Below, piece by piece: positions 48,371 to 61,000 of a stretch of 64,000 bases of DNA. Every line of letters begins with the position of its first letter. Within the stretch, counting starts at the first letter, position 1. The position numbers were made by a program, and so were the translations under genes. The notes beneath the pieces are model-generated. The model worked only from the letters and a program-made list of their open reading frames with translations. It did no database searches and was not told the DNA's origin. The stretch lies in assembly GCA_034190875.2 (NCBI GenBank), contig CM067357.1, forward strand, positions 22,700,520-22,764,519. Direction: 5' to 3'. Source of the stretch: Urechis unicinctus (taxonomy: Eukaryota; Annelida; Polychaeta; Xenopneusta; Urechidae).

Positions 48371-50240
48371 CTTACGACTCAATTGAATTATATTCGGCTA
48401 AATATCCTAGCTGCAACGAGTAGCCATCATTATTTTTGCTATGGTCAGTCCTGTCTATAATGTTTGTGTAGTAATGTGATCGCACAAATGGAAACTAATA
48501 TTTTAACCGAATTGCAATATGTCAGTATAAATGGTTGCAATTGTTGTAATGAGCAAACATTAGGCCCCCGCCATCCACAGCTCAGTACGCGTTGTCACCT
48601 GCGATCACTTGGCCCGCCATATGTAAGCCTTGCTACCACCATACACCGTGACATTTCATTTATCCCGTAATGTAGAACAATTGCCACAGGGAGGCGGCTT
48701 TAAAAGAAGACTGTTGTCGTTAAAAATTACTGTACTAAGATGCACGATGTACAAACAAACGAAAGTGAGTCGAAGAACACGAGCATTTCGACATAATTTG
48801 TTATATATTGTAAACAGTAAACATGCAAATTGTCGGCTTAGTCGTAAATGGCTCAGATACCTTGGTGCAAAGTTTGCAGCATCTTAAGTGACACTGCTTA
48901 GCAGCGGCTATTGGCAATCACCATTATAACGTAAAATGATAGAAAGGAAATTGTCCATTTCATGGACCAACTTCACGTTAAAATAGCAATTCAGCTGCAG
49001 AGGCGATATTTCGTACGAGGCTAGCATGTTGTTAATAATCATTGCGCATATTGGCCAACTGAGTAACCAAACACGCGCTGGTCGTTAAATTAAATGAGCG
49101 GAATTAAGAGTTGTGATCTTCATCTATTATCTTCACTAACATTTCGCAAAAACATTACATCTTCTGAAGTAGAGACGTGGAACCAGCCTGATAACCACCT
49201 ACAGAGTACTCTCGCCTAAACGAATAAAATCAAGGGCTCAAGGTTATTCCGGACGTCTTTATCGCTGTCTGCGTCCAAATAGCGACCTCCTAGGCGCCCA
49301 GGTTACGTTTAGCAATTGTATGTCGTTGTTCTCGTTAATGTAGCAAATGGTAAAATTTGAATCCCTAGATTGATTTGCATTTTAAAGGCATTAACCATTA
49401 GGGTTAACGTCGAAAATGCAGGGTTTACGCTTTATATTGCAACACCATATTAATCGTGTTCACAATTTTTTGCTTTCATTGGAACCTTTTTTAGGTGCCA
49501 AATAATGGAATCGCATCGATCAATTTGGAATATGCGACTTCAGAGTTCAATAATTACCTGACTGATTAATTGGACTGCAAATCGTTGCCTACAACATTAA
49601 CCTTAGATTAATTATCGTTCCACCAAAGGTACCTGAGACTTGTGTTGAAACAATATATACTACCTGTTCAGCACTGTCAATGTGCCTGCATCATATCATA
49701 TCCGTCAACATTTAGTCGTGTTGTTATCAATATGTTTACAAAGGGAGGCATAGAGTTTATCAAGTTGCTGGTGGTGCGACGTCGGCAGCGAGGGGAAAAC
49801 AAACAAACATCGCTCCGTATATTCGGATCAGAAATATATTATTAAATGTTGATGTAAGTAAATGCACATATGGTAGCATTTGTAAATCATATACAACTTT
49901 CCTAACCATATGTTTAATAACAACATCTAATAAGGCAATATACATTTGTGGACGTGGTCGTCGCACTCATTAAAATGACATAAATAGGTAATTATATCCC
50001 GTGCATCTTCCGGCGTCATGTTCAGTATTAGCTTTGTTATTAGACCAGCTAGGTACTGGTCGTGAAGCGATCGCTAGTCTTATCAATGCGTTTAGATATT
50101 TCGGCAACTTAGTCGGCCACGAGGTTATCTTCTGCGAAATTTAATTCCCGTAAGCAACTTAATCAAATATATGTCTCTCAATTACGAGAAAGGTCGCTAT
50201 ATGTTTATTGCCGTCGAAGGTCCTTTTAAGCTGGAGAGCA
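48371..50240. other. Unmatched stretch within unit 3
   Basis: No clear counterpart in units 1 and 2 (which here hold about 3385-3960). Plus-strand frames at 48464-48670, 48630-48887 (ending RRTRAFRHNLLYIVN…) and 49642-49845 are short and overlap or lack support. I see no repeat or RNA gene. Confidence 0.55.
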
Positions 50241-52260
50241 TGCCCCCTGCTTTTCAGACGGATATGTAATGATATGATTAGCAGCCATGGATGCTGACAT
50301 GAACATTGCAACTGCCTGGTGGACAAACAAATGGTATCGTCCACAGATAGTCATAGCCAGTACGTCTATCCATAGGTACAATATGCATTTGTCATGTTCT
50401 CACGCAAAACAATACTGTTTACTCAGCAATAAAACACATGTTAATTGTACCATGTGCCTATAATCAGTAAGCATCATATTCGAATTCGTAACACGCCACC
50501 AGTTTTCTGCCTAGCTATTGGTCCATTGTGCCGATTATGCTTACTGCTACTTATATATCGTTACCATTTGTTGTTCATTTGTTGGGCTACTGTAGACTTG
50601 ATTAAGTGTTTGTTATTCACCAGACAATATCTGACCCGGATAAATTCTATCCAATATAAACACGATATGTATGGTTTTTACTTTTCGCTTCGATTTTTAC
50701 CGCAATAAAAGGCATGTTTTGTTATTATTTATATTTGCAGTAAGTGGCATTATGAAGTCTCAGCCAACGCAACTCCTTTTTCCCCAAAAGCTACCATCAG
50801 CTATTTCAACATTCCCATATGTGCGAAGAACTATTTACAATGCTTCCACAAGCGACTTTACACCATTGTTTAGTTTTCAATTGTGATTGATTACAACTCA
50901 TACAACCATGCGTAAGTCCATCGCAATGCGATGTTCCGGTGCGGTTGTGTATTTTTGACATCGCTATAAATCATTTTTTTTTCTAATCTATAAATATATC
51001 ACATCGAGAAATGTGAGCGTTGATCAACCACAGGCAATGAATTGTCAAGTAGGCTTACAGTCTGGTTTTTCCCTCCTACACAGCCGCGAGGCACCCCAGC
51101 TCAAGGTCCGTCAGAAATGACCAATCATATAGGTCAGCAGCCATTTCAATGAGTTTTCATATTATACATCAGGTTCAACGGATTTGCAGTTCAGCCCTCC
51201 CATATCAACCCTGCATTTGGATATAACACTGACGTTGTGCTTCTAGGATAGGAGAGTTCTAGTATACTTCGATTACAGATAAATACGCGTCGGAAAAAAA
51301 CCGCATGCGGCCCAGATAGTCTTCTCATTCCGATACAAACGTTTGCGTTGCAAGATATATGGCAGATAAACTGACCATCATCGCTTGCCTGCAATTGCAT
51401 TGGACGATAATGACCGTTTTTTCATTTGTACACGCTTGCAAAGAAAACTTAATAAGCGTTACAAACACAACATAATCACATATCACTCGCACCGTTCACA
51501 TATCATTCACACCGTGTTTTGTATAAGGCCTTGGTATTGATATTCCACCAGATTGTGTTTGTTGTTTTCGTGTGTCATATGAAAATTGGAATATATCATT
51601 TGTGAGTGAGAGCAGATCAGATTTCATGTAACTCTTTGGACGTGCGACTTGAGTCAGTGAATTGATGCTTGTGATAATTGGTAACTATGCGCCTTTACAA
51701 CACAAGTCATTTAGCTCTCTGCTTAATTGGATCATGTCCCTTAAATGGTATATAAGAAGATCAAAGCGGCAGCGACAGCTTGGCTTGAGCTTATATCCGC
51801 ACTGGTCACCGCAGTACTTAATCACTGTATGAATAAAGACAAATACCCACGTAATTAAATCTTAATAATGCAATGCATGTTTTGTAATCGAACTTGTAAT
51901 GCGGCTGTGAGTAAATATGTGACCAAATTATGTACATCTGTTCATCATATTGGCATTACAATGGAGTACACTTATTTCGACTGATACCGACCCTTGGTGC
52001 ATACCAGTATTGACAACAACGACGGGTTAGCCAAAATTGCTTATAGTAAACGTCTTAAAATACGGATACATTACAATCGATGAAGTGATCATACAGAGGT
52101 AATCAATAGCAAAATAATTGACAAAAGTAACAGTCATGAGGCAGAGCACGTTTCTTTGTAGTTTGTGGTAGTCTTCTGTCATAGCTATGAGTGTCACTCT
52201 TAATGTTGCGGTCAATATAATAAGTTATCCTAACATTGCTCTGCAAAATATCGCGCGTTT
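50241..52260 (+). repeat. Unit 3, diverged copy of about 3960-6000
   Basis: Landmarks include TCAGACGGNTA, GTACAATATGCAT, CTCAAGGTCCGT, ATTTGCAGNTCAGCCC and GTAATCGAACTTGTAATGC. Divergence is much greater than between units 1 and 2. It contains the third copy of the 21336 frame (51539-51823), interrupted by stops, and a possible acceptor TTTGCAG at about 50740. Confidence 0.78.
51539..51823 (+). pseudogene. Stop-bearing copy 3 of the 21336 frame
   Basis: Two pieces remain readable: DCVCCFRVSYENWNISFV and KWYIRRSKRQRQLGLSLYPH. They match copy 2 with mainly third-position or conservative changes. A TAA lies just upstream and TAA/TGA stops lie between and after them, and there are indels. The pattern fits a coding past followed by loss. 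Confidence 0.42.
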
Positions 52261-52364
52261 AAGTGTGTGACAGTTGAGGTCAAGGCTTTTGGAAGACTAT
52301 TTTACCTAACACTATCGTACGTAACACATGTCATAACAAAACTGGTTGTTATGGAGATTAATGA

Positions 52365-52660
52365 TCTACAGCAGACAATAACATGGCCATTATGAGCAGT
52401 TCATGTTCATATTATCTACCTGGTAATATGCAATCTGATCTGTTCTAGTGCAATAAGCACTACTAACGAGAGCCGTTATCGATGCATCTGTTGAAGAATA
52501 CAATATTTCTATGTCCCGTTCTTACCGATTCCACTCATGGGCATGTTTGGAAAAGTTGGCACAAGACTTTAAAGATACAACTTATTTTTGTTTACAAACA
52601 TATATCTGCTGCACTTTTTTCGGATGATATAAAGTGGATTAGTGCAAAACAGAATCGATG
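52365..52660 (+). repeat. Diverged copy of about 7195-7460
   Basis: It starts with CAGACAATAACATGGCCAT as in units 1 and 2 and runs to the GCACTTTTTTCGGATG string. The DNA equivalent to 6000-7195 is missing before it; part of that reappears at 55880-56290, so the order has been changed. Confidence 0.75.
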
Positions 52661-52723
52661 ATCCGGAGTGATTTTATATATATTATCGAGAGTTATCTGG
52701 GTACCACGCTTTGATATTCTGCG

Positions 52724-53059
52724 GTGAACCAAATAGCAACGAGAGTCATAGCCTTTGATGTACGATCCCAGGACTTTTGCAATACCAATACGTTTCTACA
52801 TTTAATTTCAGTCATGGCAATTACATTTATCGGATTTGGTTGTATCTCGATCATGCTAAATGGCATACGCCTCACAAATATTTGTACAGAGAAGATACAT
52901 CATCAGCCAAAAGAGCATTGCCTAAGAGTCTTAAATGACAATTGTTGTTGTTGTTGCACCATTGCAGAAGATGTTCATAAACACATTAAGTTCAATCGCG
53001 CTACGAGTTTAATATGGGAACGTTTGACGGATGAGATACCGAAAGGCGTTTCCAACTGA
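52724..53059 (+). CDS. Uncharacterised ORF, 111 codons, one membrane segment
   Basis: The frame starts at a non-ATG codon (TTG class) and reads into LISVMAITFIGFGCISIML, a plausible membrane segment at about residues 27-46. A run of five Cys follows, made by (TGT)n-like repeats at 52941-52955. It ends IWERLTDEIPKGVSN. It is unmatched in the window. A (TTG)n slip tract inside it argues for caution. No family is recognised. Confidence 0.22.
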   Translation: MNQIATRVIAFDVRSQDFCNTNTFLHLISVMAITFIGFGCISIMLNGIRLTNICTEKIHHQPKEHCLRVLNDNCCCCCTIAEDVHKHIKFNRATSLIWERLTDEIPKGVSN

Positions 53060-53199
53060 AATGGTGAAAGCGAGCTGTGTTGATAGATCCTTGCGACACG
53101 ACTGAATAAGCCATGGTTTTAAATTGGTTCAGCTGGTTTATAGTCCGGCATCGCTCATCGCAGGCCTAAGAGAAGCCGGAGTTCAAGGTCACCCCGTGA

Positions 53200-53345
53200 C
53201 GGCCAGCCAAATAATACCACAGTCTTTGTCAAACCTTATACATAAAGTCATGAGGATTTGCAGCTCAGCCCATTCATACCAACCCTAAAATTGGATATAA
53301 CAGCGATGATATCGACATTTCCGTTATGATTCTGCAGAATTACAG
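53200..53345 (+). repeat. Second diverged copy of 51090-51290
   Basis: It shares TTCAAGGTC, GACGGCCAGCC-like, GGATTTGCAGCTCAGCCCA and TTGGATATAACA with 51090-51290 and 4830-5000. It shows that sub-pieces of the unit have also been copied separately. Confidence 0.6.
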
Positions 53346-53524
53346 CTCTGAAATAACGCAGTTACAGAGACATACGTGTTGGCACGAGCCGTATTTGCGA
53401 AGCCCGTTTTTAAGCAATATTTTAACTGATGTTAATTATGTAATCGTTATTGGTGAAGGAAATAAACTCTTATATGCGCTGCAACAACGACACATAAAAT
53501 GGAGCAGCATATTCTTCACATAGT

Positions 53525-54129
53525 CAATATTGTCAATAGATCAAGATTTTTTGATTGGGCTGACGAAGGAGTCTCGTTCATAAAACGACTCCAGATGCGT
53601 ATTACCGAAGAGATTTGTACCCGAATTTAAGTAGATTAATGGATATGGATCATATTTTCAGTTTATTTATCAGTTAAGGCAAGTAGCTACCAGTAAACAC
53701 AGACTGATTGTTACGCTGTTGTACCAAGGTAACACAATTCTTGCAGAGTGTATGCTATTGCATTTATGTACAAAACAGCGATTCTATCCACTCCATTAGG
53801 TTACCCTTAAAATGAATAACAAATACACATCCGTGCTTTGTTTTAACTTTTCTGCAGAAAATATGACGCAGTGCTAGCGGATTGAACTGCTGTGCTGTAC
53901 ATACATACATGTATCGCTTGCATGCGTTGACAAATACTTTACTCTTCTAATCAATAACTAGCATGAACAATTAGGTTACAAAAACTGTAGAACCCGTAGC
54001 AGTTAACTTGATGACTATTCTTGTAAACACAAAAGATGATTAGCTATGACGACAGGAGCACGTTCTTTATGCTAAAGTTGCCACCCAGTTTATATTAACT
54101 GATATCAGTTGTTTTTCCACACAGTCTCG
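53525..54129. other. Unassigned stretch
   Basis: No gene, RNA or repeat recognised apart from a short ACATACATACATG run near 53902. Confidence 0.5.
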
Positions 54130-54990
54130 GGCTACATTCAAAATTGAAGGCGTGATGCCGTAAAATAAATCTTGCTACATATTGATAAATTTTATAACGT
54201 AAAAGGGTTAATCTGTCGCTACTCATAACGCTGTCATGTTATCAGTCTAAGCCCCTGTATCCGCGTGACGTCATCCACCATCCCTACGTGACGGTTGATG
54301 CTTCACGTCAAGTATTATGTGATATAAAATATGGTACTGCTTTCGCTAGCTCTCTTCGACGATGACGTTTCAGTGAAGCTAGTAATAAATATCTCTGTTA
54401 CATTAGGCCTGTCGAAAGCTCATTCCTCATAAAAAATATTTCTTTTTCTCCTCACGTTATTGATCCTCCGACTATGTTATGGATTGATTGCACCGCCTTT
54501 CTTTTGCGATGTTTATTAGGTATTCACAACCTGTATTTTCACTACATAACTCTTCGTATTTATAATTCGTTGTCAAAGGTCTTAAAATAGATGACACCGA
54601 GCTCCCGGATCGGCAGATTTTCGAAATCTGGATCGAATTTTTTCATGTCACGCATCATACATTTGTGCTTTGCTAGTGGAGGCATCGCCTATACATATTT
54701 GTTAGGCAGTTTTTCAAACTGCAATGCAGGCGTTTAGCCTATGCGTCTGATACATTCGCCACAACGCTGTTACATTCGCGATAGGGCCTTTAAGTGATTG
54801 AAGTGCATGTAATTTGTTGTTACTGATCGCCTCCAATGCTTTTCAACAATTCTGGCGCCGGTTATGCTCTGTTAATTTGCCTGGAGATATGAGACACAGT
54901 GTTTATGTGCGTCAGTTTTCCATTGAAAACTAGTTACTTCATTACCATGCGATGCATTAGGCGACCTAATAACTGTTGCCTTTTAGGCTC
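54130..54990 (+). repeat. Local duplication, first copy
   Basis: Aligned in order with 56440-57200. Shared landmarks are AAGGGTTA/AAGGGTAT, TTGATGCTTC, AGCTAGTAATAAATAT/AGCTAGTAATGAATAT, GAGCTCCCGGATCGGCAGAT/CATCTCCCGGATCTTCAGAG, ATCATACATTTG, GGCAGTTTTNCAA and CATTACCATGCGATGCATTAGGCGA. No gene. Three ACGT-centred motifs (TGACGTCA, ACGTGACG, CACGTCAA) occur at 54263-54320. Confidence 0.8.
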
Positions 54991-55872
54991 AACGATTATG
55001 TAAAATAATACACGCAAGTGTGCACAATGAATATCAAAATCATAACCGAGCGTCTCAGCTTTTAAGCTTTGGATGCTAGTTGCAAAGCGAAAAAAAGGTA
55101 AGTGACAACTATTACAAATCGGGGTAATTAATCAACTATTGATTCTCTCTTGGTCTCATTACTGAGCATGAATGGAAGTGTAGTAAGAGTTGTGTCTGGC
55201 TGAACGCATATGAAGCTTTTAGTAAAAGGTGGATATCCTTATCCTAAAGCCTATATAAGGATTTAAAGTGACCTACCTGCTTCGCCGATCACAATAGTAG
55301 AACGGATGATTGCTGTGATATGCTGCATCAATCATCTTTCCTGATCGCATTGAATTTTGTATACGACAGCCTTCAAATTTGAAGCACTAAACGTTGTGTT
55401 CGACAGCTTTCACTGAAAACGAAAACAAGCATCCGGTAATATTTAAAATCAGGAAATCACTTCTTACACTAACACAGCAAGACATGGCTAAGTAAAGGGA
55501 TATTTATCGGCTTAAGATTTGTCGATCTTTTTCTACACACTACATGTGGATCTAAACAAACAGCAACCAAGACAAGCATATTTTATACACATTTCGCAAT
55601 ATCTGCTGCAAAATAGATACTTATTAACGACAATGTTACAATTGGATGTGTGCTATGTTGTCGTTGTTTGAATGGCGATAAATTAACACAGTTTTGAATT
55701 GGTGTTGGGATGCAGCCCTATTTGCCAAAATGATATTAGGCGATTATCTTTGGTCTTGGAAGGACCTTATTTGCTTGATAACGCAACTGGAGTCTGCGGT
55801 CGTATTCATTGTCACAATATGTAACTTTTCTATGGCAAACCATAGATGAATGGATAGAGTTGACGACGTAAA

Positions 55873-56290
55873 TTGGTTAAAGTTAAAAAGCTGGGAGAAC
55901 CTCTGCTGCTTACAGATAGACGGCAGATATCTGTGGGTATTATTCTGATGGTTTTATTTCTGGGGATCCATGCGCATCAGCCTGTGAATCTCTCGAGCCC
56001 ATTGCCGTTTATGACTGACATAAAAGTGGGCCGATGTACAAAGAGACTACATCTCTACAGCGTATGTCATACATTACCTTGTAGCTCGTGCTTTGATCGC
56101 TAAACGTGCTCTTCCGGTGCATACACAGACAACCGATCGTAATCATACAGCACGAGGCTTGCATTCGGATTCGTAAGCTAAATGGGGTCAAGGCTCACAT
56201 TTGATTATTTCATGCGTTTAAAAATATCAGACACTGCACTGTTTATCTGACAAAAGCTGTACTGTTTCCAGCGAACTAAGGGCGTCATCA
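55873..56290 (+). repeat. Diverged copy of 6230-6640 with conserved core
   Basis: It contains the 76-codon frame 55873-56103, the third copy of 6203-6487, which is shifted by a 1 nt deletion after the core at 55978-56026. It lies between the two copies of the local duplication, and so does not follow the order seen in units 1 and 2. Confidence 0.75.
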
Positions 56291-56439
56291 GAACAGAAGC
56301 ACGGGCAACATTTATGGATTCTGGATACAAGAGCTAACTCTTTGATGTACCAAGCAGCACTTCCTTCCATTCTGTTAGGCAAACCCGGAGATAGTGGACA
56401 TCCGTGCTTTCTTTAAACCTATCCTTTGAATAACCACGT

Positions 56440-57200
56440 ATTAAAGAAAATGCGAGAAAAAAGTGTTTAGTGTAAAAAGGGTATAGTCCTTTGCTACTTA
56501 CGCCCTCATAGCGCTGCCTGGATATCAATCTGAGCCCCTTGAGTTCGCTTGGCGTAGTACACCATTATGGTGCTTACTGTTGATGCTTCCTGTAAATTAT
56601 CATGATATATTTAGATATATGATTGTTTTTGGCAGGTCTCTTTGACACGGTAACATTATGCTAAGAGCTAGTAATGAATATTTGCCTTGTCGAAGACACT
56701 TCCCTCGCGAAAATTTTTGTTTTCTCCGAATATGTAATACTTATTTTGCAGAGGTTTTTTTACGACGTTTATAAAGTATTGACAACCTGCATTCCTATTT
56801 AATAACGTGTCGCATTTATAATGTGTTGTGAACACGCCTGAGACTCATCTCCCGGATCTTCAGAGTTTCGAAATCCCTATTGAATTATTTAGTATCACGA
56901 ATCATACATTTGCTCTCCACTAGTGAAGGCGTCTACTGTGTATATGTGTAAGGCAGTTTTGCAAGCTCCAGTGCACGCATCCAGCTAATGTGTCTGATAA
57001 ATTAGCCACAACACCTTTACCATCTACCGGTTGCAGTCACGATAGGGCCATTTAGTGATTTTCGTGATAAGCACTTTAACAATGAATGGCTCCGGCTTGG
57101 CTCGGTTAATATGCCTGCAGGCTTGAGACACAATCTTTATGAGGTCAGTTTTCCATGGTTAATCAGCTATTGTATTACCATGTGATGCATTAGGCGATCG
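56440..57200 (+). repeat. Local duplication, second copy
   Basis: Partner of 54130-54990. The insertion of a 55873-56290-like piece between the partners suggests the duplicated unit was about 2.3 kb and included it once. No gene is seen. 57200-57960 after it is unmatched apart from the palindromes at 57669-57719. Confidence 0.8.
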
Positions 57201-57668
57201 ACAACAATAGTCGTTTCATGTCCAATGTGTTTGAAAAAAATCAAATGTAAAACACATTTTTAGGGTTTTCAAGAGAACTGCTTTTTCCCTAATAAAAGCT
57301 TTTTAACATCACAGCAGTCTACGATGACGCCAGGTGAAATATATTTGTACCATATAGATTTAAAACTCATTTTGTTACAGGGTCAATTCGTATAGCTTCA
57401 TGTTGTAGTTTTATGTGACGTGTGGCGATCCCCTGAACAGAAAATCGCTTTCAAAAATCATTGATAATTATTTTACACAATTTCGGGAGTGTCAGATAAA
57501 CTTTTATCAAGCGTTATATCATCAAATATGGATTTTGTTATTAACGCATAGGTGAACGTTTATCATTCATCTTCGCTCGCTGGTGTATATAGAGATCAAA
57601 TATGGTGAAGTCAACGACCTTAAATAATATCTGTTGGTCGAGTGTTGTCAACAGTAATGGCCTTCACT

Positions 57669-57719
57669 ATTGATGACTCAGTCATCAATATTGATAGTTA
57701 TTTGACATCCTGGATGTCA
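57669..57719. promoter_or_regulatory. Two adjacent perfect palindromes
   Basis: ATTGATGACTCAGTCATCAAT (57669-57689) has 10 bp arms around a single C and contains TGACTCA. TGACATCCTGGATGTCA (57703-57719) has 8 bp arms around one T. They are 13 bp apart and followed by two TGTCATTCTG-like repeats. Bipartite symmetrical sites of this sort can bind dimeric proteins, but no neighbouring gene supports a regulatory role. Confidence 0.3.
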
Positions 57720-57959
57720 TTCTGTCATTTTGTTGTCATTCTGCGCCCAAACGAGCGTTGCTGGTTACAGTATTACCCACTTGATGCGATACACGCCTGC
57801 AGATTATCTTGCTAGAAAAGACAACGGACAGCATTATACATGGATGACTTAATTCGCTGAATGAGACGATACAAGTCAATAAGGCAGGACACTAGAGTAT
57901 CGCCCACCGGCATCACTGTGATTTCTATCTGCGACAGCATTTTATACATCCAATTATAG

Positions 57960-58500
57960 TTACCTACTATGCAGCATTTGACGTGAAACATGTCTTTAAT
58001 ATATGACTTTATAGCTGATCGTTTCGACCGACATTCCATAATTTGATCGGGATTTCAACACTTGGCCGATCCGTCAAATAAGTGCCATTTAGAGACGTTT
58101 TGATAACACATTATCAATACGACACGTAATTTAATGGAAATGCAGGTAGTGAATACCTCGCCAAAAAAAGCCAAACGAATCAGTAGAAAAAAACAAAATC
58201 ATGTGGAATGAGCTTTTGACAAGGGAAATGTATCACGAATATGTTTACTGTCTCCTTCATCTGAAACGTCCGTGTCAACGAGAGCTACAGAAAGCAATCA
58301 TATATTGAAATCACATAATAATTGACGGGAAGCGTCAGCCGTCAGCACCAAGGTGGTGTATAATGTCACGCAGACACAAGGGGTTCAGATTGATATCCAG
58401 GCAGTGTTATGAGGGCGTACGAAGCTATAGACTAACCCTTTTGCACTATATCCTTATACAGTATGTAGCAAGATATATTTTACGGTATCACGCCTTCACT
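57960..58500 (+). repeat. Old forward relic of about 2330-2850
   Basis: The order of landmarks is kept: AATATATGA, TTGACAAGG, CAATCANAT, TTGACNGG, TATAATGTCA, TCCAGNNAGNGTTATGA and a final TTTACNGNATCACNNCTTCA. Identity is low and several indels are present. The short frame 58502-58702 after it has no support. Confidence 0.6.
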
Positions 58501-58702
58501 TGTGAATGTTACCCGCGGCTCTGACGCAAAAACTGCTGATATGAAAATTAAACTGGGTGGCAACGTTAGTTTAACGAGTAGTCCCCCTGTCCATCATTGC
58601 TCGTTATCTTTTGGTGTTTACAAGAATAGTCAAGTTAACTGCTTCATGTTTTATTTATACAGATTTTGTTCGCATAAATGTGGCCCTTGCATATCAGTAT
58701 AA

Positions 58703-59339
58703 GGTGATTTGGGATATATATATTCTGCAACAATTATATCAATCAATCAGTGTTTACTGGTAGCGGGCTGTTGGAACTAATTAAAAGGCTGAAGTTCAAG
58801 GGCCACGATTCGGGGATCGGAAAATACGATCTATTTTCCTTTGTCGCTAATAGAGCATGCTTCTTGGTTTGATAGTTGAGTTGCAATACTATTTGTTGTG
58901 CAGAAATATTTCCCATGGTTCAACTTAATTATGCACTTTTAGGCGTATCCCATTTTATTGCCCATCTTCTACTCTGATGCTTTCGTGCAAGTGTCGGCAC
59001 AAACAAAATTGTTACTGTATTTTAAGCTCTTTGAATCAGGTATTCGCATCTGATATTTAGCTAATTAATATACCACAATACAGCCACAACAGGGGTTATT
59101 AACATTTCTATTCTAATAGAATGCTTGCTCACAATTGTTGCGTCTTGTTACTCTTTAATTTAATCATTGTCGATGGTTAAACCTATTTAAAGTTGTGGCT
59201 GATTTATTTGTGTCGCAAGTATTAAGCTACACAGTTCACTTTTACCATTGCACTTTTTCTCAAATTTCATGAAACGTTTCCATGTAGATTGAACCCGTTA
59301 CGAAAATGGATTAAATGCCAAACATAAATGGCGAAGATG
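58703..59339. other. Unassigned stretch
   Basis: Nothing recognised except one more copy of the recurring AGTTCAAGG string near 58791. Confidence 0.5.
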
Positions 59340-61000
59340 GAATAACACGTCACCTGATGAATTGTTTTACTTCCTTACTTTGCTGGAAAAGGTGCAGCTT
59401 TGGTCAGATACACATCGCAGAATCCGTTACATAACGACGCATAAAATATTCTAATAGGAGTATTTACCCATCTAAGCTTACTAATACAAGTGCAATCTTC
59501 GAGCTGTACGTTGATGATAGATTGGATGGTTTGGCCCCCGGGTGAGCACATTTAGCTAACAAAGCACGAACAGCAAAGTAATTTATGAAATGCACTGTAA
59601 AGATGTCTTCTCTTTTATTTCAGTCATGTACAAAAGAGTTCATCGGGTGATGCACATGGCTCCCCAAATATATAAACAACGAAAAAATGCCCTCACATAT
59701 CTATCTGCTGGCAGCAGAAGTCATCCCAGCTTTCTTACTTATATTGATTGCAGTTTTGCACAAAGTCGACTCCATCCATTAAAAATATTGCATTGAAAAC
59801 AATTACAGGCGGATTTGGGGCACATCATTCCATACGAAAAGTTAATGAAATTGCATTTTAATTTAATCATCGCGTGAAACAAATCACTCAGCTCCAGAAA
59901 TTCGTAAACCGCGTGATAGTTCGTTTACTTTAAATTAAGTCACAATCTCCGCCCAATAAGAATTATCGTTTGACGATTCAACACAGCCAGAATGACATTA
60001 TGCGATGCATTATAACTTTTCTTTTGTGAATGGCATGAGATGCCAGCCATGTGAAAACAGCTGATTGTTTTGGCCGTAACATTAAGAGTGTCACTCATTG
60101 CTACGACCGACGACAAAAAAGAATGCTCCAATTGACGGCTGCTACCATTTTCAATCGTTTCGATGTTGATTAAATATCTATGATCATTCCACCGATAGTG
60201 ATATATCCGTAATTACTGATGTTGATGTTAACTATTAGCAGTATTGCTTAACCCATCGTTGTTGCCAATACTCTCATGCACCTATGGTCGGTATCAGTCG
60301 AAGTAAGTGTTCGTCATTGTTATCCCTATATGGAAGCCAGATGGACATAATAGGTCATCTATTTATTTCCAGCAGCATTACAAGTTCGATTGCAAAACAT
60401 GCATTGTAAAACTAAGTTGTTATTACTTAGGGTCGATGCATTTATCTTTGCTTATACATTTAGAAAGTACAGGGGCGACCAGCAAGACCATAATATCAAA
60501 CCAAACGGTCACCGTTGCTTGAACGCTGTATGCACCATTTACGGGACACGTTTGAACCAAGCATTAATCTACATGACTAGTGTAATAAAGACGAGATAGC
60601 GACTACCAATAATCTGGAGCATTCGGCTTCCGAATGGCTGTTGAATTTTAGCCCCACATTAATAGAGTTACAAACAATCCGACAATGACAAAGCAGGCAG
60701 GGTTTTACACACAAATGCTTCGTTGCATTTTCCATATGAAGAACAAACAGTTTCATGGAACATCACAGCAAAGGACTTTTGTGAATAGCGAGAATGATAT
60801 GTGCGTCTGTTGCCTTTGTGAGACTTGGTTTACGAATGTAAAATCAGACAAAATTGTGCAATACCTACCCTTTCAAGCACTAATGGCTGATCTATATGCC
60901 ATATATCTTGTAACATCGTATTAATCAATTTGTTGGGCTGCATCCAACAAAGAAGCATACTTTTTTATCGGAAAGTGAGGATGATCTGTGCCGTGAAAGT
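59340..61000 (-). repeat. Inverted relic of about 5010-6650
   Basis: The reverse complement follows unit 1 in order: TTCCTTACTTNNCTGGAAAA (6620), GTTGATGATAGATTG and CCCGGG (6470-6480), AACAAAGCACGA (6430), the rim of 5880-6060 (59940-60131), CATTACAAGTTCGATT (5630), ATGACAAAGCA (5365), GTTTCATGGAACAT (5290) and TTTGTTGGGCTGCAT (5090). It is the only clear inverted copy in the window. Frames inside it (59590-59796, 60307-60522, 60685-60924) are remnants of copies in either orientation and carry no independent support. Confidence 0.78.

Noticed and set aside
54263..54320. Cluster of ACGT-centred sites (TGACGTCA and relatives) as a promoter
   Set aside because: There is no gene nearby with support, and the sister copy at 56530-56590 does not keep the sites.
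60685..60924. Plus-strand ORF of 79 codons in the inverted relic
   Set aside because: The same DNA in units 1 and 2, read on the equivalent minus strand, meets a stop after about 34 codons, and the opposite strand has the better coding evidence.
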